Below are positions 56,315 to 64,000 of a DNA stretch of 64,000 bases, one piece after another. The position numbers and the translations under genes are program-made. Numbering within the stretch: position 1 is the stretch's first letter; every line of letters starts with the position of its first letter. Origin of the DNA: Topomyia yanbarensis (lineage: Eukaryota; Arthropoda; Insecta; Diptera; Culicidae); NCBI RefSeq assembly GCF_030247195.1, contig NC_080671.1, positions 207,229,456-207,293,455 on the forward strand. The letters run 5' to 3'. The notes under the pieces were generated by a model. That model was not told the DNA's origin, searched no databases, and worked only from the letters and a program-made list of their open reading frames with translations.

Positions 56315-57585
56315 GCTAATTCACATAGAAATTTTTAATACGAAGTGAAATTTAAAACAACTGAAGGCGTTTTCAATGCACTGTTACTGTAAACAAATAT
56401 TATTGAGAATAAAAATCAACTGAATCAATTTCAGTCCAAGAGTATTTGCAGAGAAACTTCATATAGATTAAAATAACATTCTACACAAAATTCCAAAGAA
56501 AAATGCATATTTATAAAAAGGCGGCATTTCAGACAAATACATTCACAATCTATAAAATTTCAAAGGTTCCAGGAATATTTAAGGCTAAATTTTAGGAAAT
56601 GTTTTTATTTTTTCATTACCTTTTACCTAATCTTCGTGAAAATCAGCGTATTCAGGGCATTTTTAGAGTACTGTGATTGGTTATCATAAAAATGTTGCCA
56701 ACGGTGTGGAAAACATTGCCTTTTCAATTTCAAAGATGGCCGCATTTCGAGGCGTTCTAAATTGATCGTTACGAATTTACACTATCTCCTGTAATGTTTG
56801 ACCTAGTGTCAAAAGCTAAAGTTTTTTTCGATTCCTGGAACAAATGTGAGGCAAAATATAGGGCTTGTTAATCAGGAATTAGACGGTCATGAATTTATGA
56901 AATTTATTCACCCCTTCACTACCAGCGGTGGAAAAATTGGAAAGTATTTGTTTCTATTTTGGTACCCATTTAATTCATTGATATCCCATCCATTTGGATG
57001 CTTTTCATTCTCCACTCAATTTTTTTAAATCCTTCCAAATTTCTTTTTGGTTCAAAATCAAAAGTCATTCGTAAGCTGTTCATATAATGATCAATTTAAA
57101 TAAATTTTCCTAACATCGCGGAATCGAAAAGTTAAATCTTTAGAATGACAGTTTTGCAATCTTGTCGCTATCTTGTTTTTTTTACCACAATAACCACTCA
57201 AGATAAAAAAAAATTGAAAATATTTTCAAACAACTTTTCATGTTCTGATGTAGGTAAAATGTCCTACAACACAATTAGCTGCATAGCAGGTCTTCTAAAA
57301 ATAAGTTTGGTCGGTGAGGTACGAGTTTTTTTATTTTCCGGGAAATGGTATTCCGCGAAATGGTTTTTCCGGGAAATAATACATTCCGGGAAATAGTTTT
57401 CCCGGAATGTACCATTTCCCGGAATGATACATTCCGGGAAATGGTACATTCCGGGAAACGATATTCCGGGATATGGTACATTCCGGGAAATAGTTTTCCG
57501 GGAAGTGGTATTCCGGGTAATGGTATACCGGGAAATGACGTACAACCCAAGTTTTCTGTGCATGCCTCCCATCCCAAGTAACAAT

Positions 57586-57676
57586 TGAGGTTTTATAGCA
57601 CGCTACAAGTGCAATCTAAGTTTTGTCAGGGGCTACAAAACTACCATAAAACCTCAATTGTTACTAGGGATGGTCT
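57586..57676. repeat. Small hairpin repeat (AGTAACAATTGAGGTTTTAT)
   Basis: CCAAGTAACAATTGAGGTTT and AAACCTCAATTGTTACTAGG are inverted around a 45-base middle, next to the right end of foldback copy 2. CATC/GATG borders continue the symmetry. Confidence 0.7.
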
Positions 57677-57779
57677 TGCCTCGGTTTGTTTTAATTTTAA
57701 CAAAGAAATATATTTATTGTTACCTATTTTTATTTTTTGTACCTTCAATAACCCTTGGCCCTAATGGTGGTTGCTTAAA

Positions 57780-59430
57780 CTAATTCCATTTCAGAATATA
57801 TAATATTTTAACCATAAACGAATTCCTCATCCGGTTAATGTCAAAGGCCGTCGCTATACTGTTAAAGAACGCTGGAGTCCGGTAACAGCGCTCTGGTGAT
57901 CATATTTGGTCTCCTGAACGGAACTCGTAGAAGAGAGTGATTGCACAGAAATCCAACGCGAGCTTGAAGAACCAGGCGGCCGAGGATTGTAGGGCAATCC
58001 ACCCTAGAAGACAGTAAGTCCCAGACGAAGAGGGATCGATAGCTAACCCTCCGGACACCAAGAGTATCGAGTTCTATTAGCCGGGTTTCGTAGGTCGGCA
58101 GCTGAAATCTGTTTTACCGAGGAAGATGTTGGAGTGCAAAGCGTCTGAACTGGCGTTGGAAGGCTTCGATTCTGTTATCGTCGTTCTGGTAGTGCGGATT
58201 CCAAGCAACAGAACAATATTCTAGTGCTGAGCGATCCAACGCGCAATAGAGGAAGAGGAGAATTGACTCACTCTTAGTCGTTATTAGAAAAGGAAAAAAA
58301 AGTGATTTTGAACAGTATACGTCTCTAAAGTTTTTCGCTTTTCGGAAGATGAACCCAAGTTGTCTAAATGTTTTATCTACGATGTACGAAGTATATCGTT
58401 TAAACTTTAGTGCCGAATCCATAATGACTCCAAGATCCTCGACGTGAGAGCGTCTTGGAATGCTTGAGTCGAAGGAATTGTAGTTAAACTGAGTCGGATG
58501 GCGTTTCAACGTGAACGTAGCAATGGAGCATTTACTCGGGTTTAAAACCATTCTGTTTAGGTCACACCACGTACTAAAGCTCTCCAATTCACCCTTAAAA
58601 AACTCGGCATCGGTTTTATCCCGTATTTGTTGAAATATTTTAATGTCATCGGCGAAAGAAAGGCGGGTTCCTTGTAATGTGATATTGACGTCATTAAAGT
58701 AGAGGAGGAATATTACTGGTCCGAGATGGCTTCCTTGTAGGATACCGGATGCAGCGAACAATGGTGCAGACAGACAGTCCTTAATGCTGATTTGAAGGTG
58801 CCTTCCATCTAGGTAGGAACGAAATCAGCGCAGGAGTTGTCCGTGAATACCGAGTTTGTTCAGCATCGCTATTGCGATACCATGGTTTGATTTTGTCGAA
58901 GGCCGCAAATAGATCCATGTGATCGGTTTGCAATGTGTTAGCGAATCCGTTTAGTGCATAAGATGTGAACGAGAGCAAGTTGGTCGTTGTCGATCATTTA
59001 GGCATAAAACCGTGTTGTTCGGCTGCAATGTAGTGTTTCTAGTAAAGGAAAATAGGGTCTAAAACAACCAGCCTGAAGTGTTTTGATACGGAACTTAAAC
59101 ACGAGATTCCCCGATAATTATCAATGTTCGATTTGTTTCCTTTTTGTGAACTGGAAACATGTGTGCTGCTTTCCAGCAGGAAAGGAATTTTCCAGTAGTG
59201 AGTGATATCACGAAGACTGGACGAAGAGGTTCAAGAAGCCCTCTGATGCACTTTATAACAAAAATCGAGCGAACGCCACCGAGGTCCGAGGAACTAGATG
59301 CTTTCAGCTTGGAATTTGCTGCAAGAATAGGACGTATATCGATATATCGACTCAAATTCAGTTGATAGTTTATCCTAGAGAAAGAGTTTGAAGGATTCCC
59401 AATCTTTATAACCCACTTCACGCAAATAAG
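57780..59430 (-). pseudogene. CR1-like non-LTR retrotransposon, reverse-transcriptase region, broken
   Basis: In minus-strand order: FPVHKKGNKSNIDNYRGIS (59100-59170, two frames), ALNGFANTLQTDHMDLFAAF DKI (58860-58970), GILQGSHLGPVIFLLYFNDV and SFADDIKIFQQI (58640-58760, the catalytic FADD), WCDLNRMVLNPSKCSIATF, YCSVAWNP, then LPTYETRLIELDTLGVRR and VDCPTILGRL to about 57870. Frameshifts separate these blocks. The pattern of RT and thumb fits CR1-clade mosquito LINEs (Q/T1-like), which copy their RNA at the target site. This copy is dead. The 5' end and ORF1 are missing. Confidence 0.85.
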
Positions 59431-59769
59431 TTAGTTATAGGTACTTTAACCTGGTCGGTCATTCGCCCTCGATTCAAGCCAACATCTCCCTTTGTCAAAA
59501 TTAAAACATCCCAATACAAGAGCATGGGAGGCATGGGCAGGGATGCCAAAGGTACTGGTAAACTACATTTTTTTCGGTATATTTACATTTGCACAAGCCG
59601 TACAGCTCGCTACAGCGACGCATCACTGCAGCTCTTGCCAGAACGGTAACCAAACCGAGTACATTTTCCCGTAGAGCAGTAGAATACATTTTTGTTTTGC
59701 TGCTGTACTCCGACTGCTCGGTGAGAGTGTGGCGTAGTAAAGTTTGTTCTCTCGCTTTGTACACGCTTA

Positions 59770-60110
59770 CCAGCCGTTACCTAATTTTGGGTAGAAACCT
59801 ACCCAAAATGAACTAAAGTGCATCTCCTCACTTTTGGGTAATACGCTTTGAACTTAAATTTTGGGTAGTGTGGGGCCTACCCAAAGTTTTGGTTACGGAT
59901 AACCTAAGCGTTGGGTACAGAGCGGATAACCCAAAATTTGAGTACCGATCGGATAACCCAAAATTTGAGTACCGAGCGGATAACCTAGAATTTGAGTAAC
60001 GAGCGGATAACCCAACTTTTGAGTACTGAGTGGATAACCCAAAATTTATAAAGGGCAGATAACCCAATATTTGCGAAACGTTCGGATAATTCAAAATTTA
60101 GGTACCCAAT
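59770..60110. repeat. Degenerate tandem repeat of about 28 bp (GAGCGGATAACCCAAAATTT)
   Basis: From about 59880 the unit GGATAACCCAAAATTTGAGTA recurs six to seven times with changes. Before it lie inverted pairs of TTTTGGGTAG and CTACCCAAAA (59783-59890). It may be an internally repeated MITE bounded by TACCCAAAATTT-type ends. Confidence 0.75.
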
Positions 60111-60117
60111 ATATATT

Positions 60118-62275
60118 ATATTGATGACTGGTACTAAGAACCACCATCAATATGGGTGTCATAAGAAAGGTAGCCAATAGTAGAAGCTGAAAACTGATGA
60201 TTGGCGCCATGTTGAAATACAACATGGCGGCTTCCGGTTACCACAAAACACTGGAAACCACCATCAATATGGGTGTCATTTGAAAGGTAGCGATTAGCAG
60301 AAACTGAATATTAATGATTGGCGCCATTTTGAAATCCAAGATGGCGGCTTCCGGTTACCAGAAAACACTAAAAATTACCATCAATATGGGTGTCATTGGA
60401 AAGGTAGTCATTAGTAGAAGCTGAAATTAATGATTGGCGCCATTTTGAAATCCAAGATGGCGGCTTCCGGTTTCCACAAAACACTGGAAACCACCATCAA
60501 TATGGGTGTCATTTGAAAGGTAGTCATAAGTAGAAACTAGAAATTAATGATTGGTGCCATTTTGAAATCCAAGATGGCGGCTTCCGGTTACCAGAAAACA
60601 CTAAAAATTACCATCAATATGGGTGTCATTTGAAAGGTAGTCATTAGTAGAAGCTAGAAATTAATGATTGGCGCCATTTTGAAATCCAAGATGGCGGCAT
60701 CCGGTTTCCACCAAACACTGGAAACCACCATCAATATGGGTGTCATTTGAAAGGTAGTCATTAGTAGAAACTAGAAATTAATGATTGGCGCCATTTTGAA
60801 ATCCAAGATGGCGGCTTCCGGTTACCAGAAAACACTAAAAATTACCATCAATATGGGTGTCATTGGAAAGGTAGTCATTAGTAGAAGCTGAAATTAATGA
60901 TTGGCGCCATTTTGAAATCCAAGATGGCGGCTTCCGGTTTCCACAAAACACTGGAAACCACCATCAATATGGGTGTCATTTGAAAGGTAGTCATAAGTAG
61001 AAACTAGAAATTAATGATTGGTGCCATTTTGAAATCCAAGCGGCTTCCGGTTACCAGAAAACACTAAAAATTACCATCAATATGGGTGTCATTTGAAAGG
61101 TAGTCATTAGTAGAAGCTAGAAATTAATGATTGGCGCCATTTTGAAATCCAAGATGGCGGCATCCGGTTTCCACCAAACACTGGAAACCACCATCAATAT
61201 GGGTGTCATTTGAAAGGTAGTCATTAGTAGAAACTAGAAATTAATGATTGGCGCCATTTTGAAATCCAAGATGGCGGCTTCCGGTTACCACAAAACACTG
61301 GAAACCACCATCAATATGGGTGTCATATGAAAGGTAGCCGTTGGTAGAAGCTGAAAATTAACTATTGGTGCCATTTTGAAATCCAAGATGGCGGCTTCCG
61401 GTTTCCACAAAACACTGGAAACCACCATCAATATGGGTGTCATATGAAAGGTAGCCGTTGGTAGAAGCTGAAAATTAACTATTGGTGCCATTTTGAAATC
61501 CAAGATGGCGGCTTCCGGTTTCCACAAAACACTGGAAGCCACCATCAATATGGGTGTCATTTGAAAGGTAGTCATTAGTAGAAGCTAGAAATTAATGATT
61601 GGCGCCACTTTGATATCCAAGATGGCGGCTTCCGGTTACCACAAAACACTGGAAACCACTATCAATATGGGTGTCATATGAAAGGTAGCCGTTAGTAGAA
61701 GCTGAAAATTAATGATTGGCGCCATTTTGAAATTTATGGCGGCTTCCGGTTACCAGAAAACACTGGAAACCACCATCAATATGGGTGTCATTTGAAAGGT
61801 AGTGATTAGTAGAAATTGAAAATAAATGATTGGCGTCATTTTGAAATCCAATATGGCGCCTTCCGGTTACCACAAAACACCGGAAACCACCATCAATACG
61901 GGTGTCATTTGAAAGGTAGTGATTAGTAGAAACTGAAAATTAATGATTGGCGCCATTTTGAGATCCAAGATGGCGGCTTCCAGTTACCACAAAATACTGT
62001 AAACTACCATCAATATAGGTGTCATTTGAAAGGTAGTCATTAGTAGAAGCTGAAAATTAATGATTGGCGCCATTTTGAAATCCAAGATGGCGGCTTCCGG
62101 TTACCACAAAACACTTAAAACCACCTTCAGTACGGGTGTCATATGAAAGGTAGCCGTTAGTAGAAGCTGAAAATTAATTATTGGTGCCATTTTGAAATCC
62201 AACATGGCGGTTTCCGGTTACCACAAAACACTGGAAACCACTATCAATATGGGTGTCATTTGAAAGGTAGTAACA
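60118..62275. repeat. 117-bp satellite array, about 18 units
   Basis: The unit runs CCACCATCAATATGGGTGTC, GAAAGGTAGTCATTAGTAGA, AATGATTGGCGCCATTTTGA, AATCCAAGATGGCGGCTTCC, GGTTACCACAAAACACTGGA. The GGCGGCTTCC core recurs about every 117 bases, from 60229 to 62206. A four-unit block (60361-60827) is repeated at 60828-61290, the second with a 4-base loss near 61040. Two adjacent units at 61285-61520 are nearly identical, so the array grows by unequal exchange. Open frames across it are a by-product of repetition. Confidence 0.95.
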
Positions 62276-62280
62276 CTAGT

Positions 62281-62915
62281 TTACAGCATTTCTGAACTAA
62301 GTAAGCTGGTAGTCAATTTTAATGCAAAATCGTGTGCTGAATTCGAAAATGAAGTCCAAAAAATTCACAGTAGAACAGTTTTTGAGTTATATAAAAAAAT
62401 AATTTCACCTTTGAAATAAAAAGTACGTATACGAAATATCATTATGTTAAATTAAAGGTGTATACTTTTGGATGTCTGAACACTTTGTTTTAGTGTGACT
62501 AATGGTTCTGACGTTAGTTACGAGTTTGTAGGTCTTTTTTATTAATTTTTCCTCATTTTTAAAGAAATATAAATGTTTGGTCAAGATTTATGGCAAGATA
62601 AAACAATTCTAAAAATCATATTTTTAGTGGAACTTAAAGCCTGCTAATAGCCAATGGAAATAAGCCCTTATCAGTTCAAATCCGATGAAAATTGTCAAAG
62701 TTATTCAATTTTTTGTGAAATGGAAATTTTTGAGTTACTCGCGGTCAACTTATTAAACTGTCTCGATTTCAATTTTTTCTAGGGTTTGTTTCATAATATA
62801 TGAGGGATTCTCTGTTAGAATTCTTTAAAATAAATAAAATGAAGAATTTTGAGAGAATTTAATCTGGGGTAATATTCGACCTCGTTCATCCAAATGATAC
62901 AAGTCTTCTGATAAT
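62281..62915. other. AT-rich spacer, no gene seen
   Basis: No coding region or repeat recognised between the satellite and the next MITE. Confidence 0.4.
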
Positions 62916-62920
62916 AATAA

Positions 62921-63209
62921 CACAGACTAACAGACATAACACCATGAGGGAATTCTGTCATAAAATATCGATCCGGCAATTTTCCCAGAACACTAGTTCC
63001 ACCTTTTATTCGCGGTCCCAAACACTCATTTGCTGGTGGGTTGCCCCTGTGTTTGGGAACAATTTTTCACTAGAGGTCTATCCTCCATATGCTTGCTCAT
63101 ATGTCAGTAGCGCCATATTTGGTTGGTTTGGCAGCGCTAGTGTTTTATTCATATGTTTACACACGTTTTTTAAATATTTTTGTTCGATCATGGATGTCTG
63201 TTCTCTGTG
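62921..63209. mobile_element. Diverged MITE of the CACAGACTAACAGACATAAC family
   Basis: The left 200 bp match 14842-15060. The right end, GGATGTCTGTTCTCTGTG, is an altered inverse of the left. The flanks do not show a 7-bp duplication, so it is old or rearranged. Confidence 0.7.
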
Positions 63210-63345
63210 GTCTAGAAGTGTGTATTTTGGAATTATATTGGATGCACATAGGCTTCGACAACGTACCAATTTTACTGTCCTGGCCCACAAAACTTCAATG
63301 TATTAGAATACATTGCGTAAGGCAGTGTACTAGTGTACATAGTGT

Positions 63346-63975
63346 AATTGCAAAATATTCAAAGTTCTTCAATTCACGTTTAGAGGACTTTGAGGTTTTA
63401 AACGTAAAATAAGTGTAATTGGGTCATTAAATGAGAAAAAAAAAAATTTATTACATGCAACGATAAAGATGATTTTCGTGATTTTTTTTTTCCAACTCAG
63501 GAAACGTAAAAATAAAATATAAATTTAATATAAAGAAATATGTTGACAGTCTTGATTTGATACTATCAGAAGCATTTGACATATCGAATTTCACGACAAA
63601 TGATGCCCTGTCAGAAAAAATGAATATATGTTTTCCCGGTTTTCCCGCAGGGTTATTTTGATTTGACATAAACACCATGCAATGAATATAGTTTTTTTTT
63701 CATTTTAGGTGTTGTCTTGATATGCCAGACGTAAACAACCGCAGTTTTCCTATGTATAGTTGTCTATGTTTACATAAGATTTATTTTAAAAAACAAAAAA
63801 ACGTTTTTACGTATTACAATGATTTTTTTTAAATAATGTTATATTACGTATATTGGATCTAAAATTTATCGAATGGAACGGAAAACTATATATAGCTTAA
63901 CGACCCAATTGCAAAATATTCAACGTTCTTCAATTCACGTTTCGAGGACTTTGAGGTTTTAAACGTAAAATAAGT
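63346..63975. repeat. 69-bp direct repeats flanking a MITE
   Basis: AATTGCAAAATATTCAAAGT through AAACGTAAAATAAGT at 63346-63414 recurs at 63907-63975 with two or three changes. The MITE at 63417-63910 lies between them, so MITE plus flank form a partial 561-bp tandem unit. Confidence 0.85.
63417..63910. mobile_element. Intact MITE, TIR AATTGGGTCATTAA
   Basis: The ends AATTGGGTCATTAA and TTAACGACCCAATT enclose 494 bp. The interior matches the two separated halves at 20817-21003 and 28427-28740, and shows GATGCCCTGTCAG undisturbed where those halves are split. Confidence 0.82.
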
Positions 63976-64000
63976 CGTGTTCGATACCCTACATAATTTC

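Larger units (their letters stand above)
54401..57547. mobile_element. Foldback-type transposon copy 2, TSD CAAGTTTTC
   Basis: CAAGTTTTC flanks (54392-54400 and 57548-57556). The ends GATTGTATGACG and GACGTACAACC match copy 1. Left array 54413-54600 has about seven exact TTCCCGGAA. Right array 57335-57535 has about nine in both orientations. The interior aligns with copy 1 (for example TTTGCTCGCTGATCATGTTA against TTTGCTCTCTGATCATATTA), apart from the nested hAT elements at 54662 and 56001. No transposase is recognised. Confidence 0.87.

Noticed and set aside
59880..60100. GAGCGGATAAC repeated, resembling the lac operator or promoter-proximal sequence
   Set aside because: It is part of a degenerate 28-bp tandem repeat in animal DNA, and the match is short and shifts between units. 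There is no vector sequence nearby.
61285..61575. Minus-strand ORF of 96 residues with a 39-residue repeat
   Set aside because: 117 is divisible by three, so an open frame runs through the satellite by arithmetic. The peptide is not evidence of a gene.
60118..62275. CRISPR-like regular repeat array
   Set aside because: The units are 117 bp and repeated throughout, with no short repeats separated by unique spacers. The setting is eukaryotic, so it is a satellite.

Overview
The window reads as nuclear DNA of an insect, most likely a culicine mosquito of the Aedes type. The clues are an AT-rich, intron-bearing, transposon-dense sequence, decayed replication-dependent histone genes with metazoan 3' stem-loops, a copia element primed by an internal tRNA-iMet fragment, CR1-like LINE remnants, many MITEs flanked by 7-bp, 8-bp or TA duplications, and a dispersed repeat whose wording I recall from Aedes genomes. 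The species assignment is inference. No complete, clearly functional host gene is visible. The only clean long ORF (5736-6707) is the ORF1 of a half-LINE.

Layout. 0.93-5.35 kb is a repeat unit carrying broken H4, H2B and H3 genes and a perfect 118-bp inverted repeat. 5.57-6.81 kb is a retroposed LINE fragment with ORF1 only and a 13-bp target duplication. 7.75-14.4 kb (minus strand) is a BEN-like gene of at least four exons. Its largest exon is hit by an hAT element and a TA-flanked MITE, and its intron holds a 4.2-kb histone-relic unit. A second full unit lies at 32.5-35.7 kb. 14.8-17 kb holds MITEs. 19-29 kb (minus strand) holds exons of a TNP2-like transposase-related gene split by three nested insertions: a MITE (TSD TGCCAAT), a 2.2-kb element with TIR CAACGACACGAC (TSD GATGCCC) carrying dead C2H2 zinc-finger sequence, and a 5.23-kb copia element (TSD ATTTT) with nearly identical LTRs but a broken gag-pol.

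29-44 kb contains a long-TIR element, a solo LTR inside a piggyBac-like remnant, the second histone unit, dispersed repeats, a CHCHD2-like pseudogene and a DNAJB6-like pseudogene. 45.1-47.4 kb is a foldback transposon inserted into a LINE reverse-transcriptase gene. A second copy at 54.4-57.5 kb carries an hAT element (itself carrying a piggyBac-like MITE) and another hAT MITE. Both foldback copies have terminal arrays of the palindrome TTCCCGGAA, the sequence of a consensus STAT site. 57.8-59.4 kb is a CR1-like LINE pseudogene. 60.1-62.3 kb is a 117-bp satellite of about 18 units, each with a PHO/YY1-like and ETS-like motif pair. 62.9-64 kb holds further MITEs, including the intact relative of the MITE that is split at 20.8 and 28.7 kb.

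The most notable items are the histone-relic units scattered as repeats, the mini-H2B ORF with promoter and stem-loop still attached, the half-LINE, the foldback element with STAT-like arrays, and the nested insertions whose empty sites can be read directly from target duplications.
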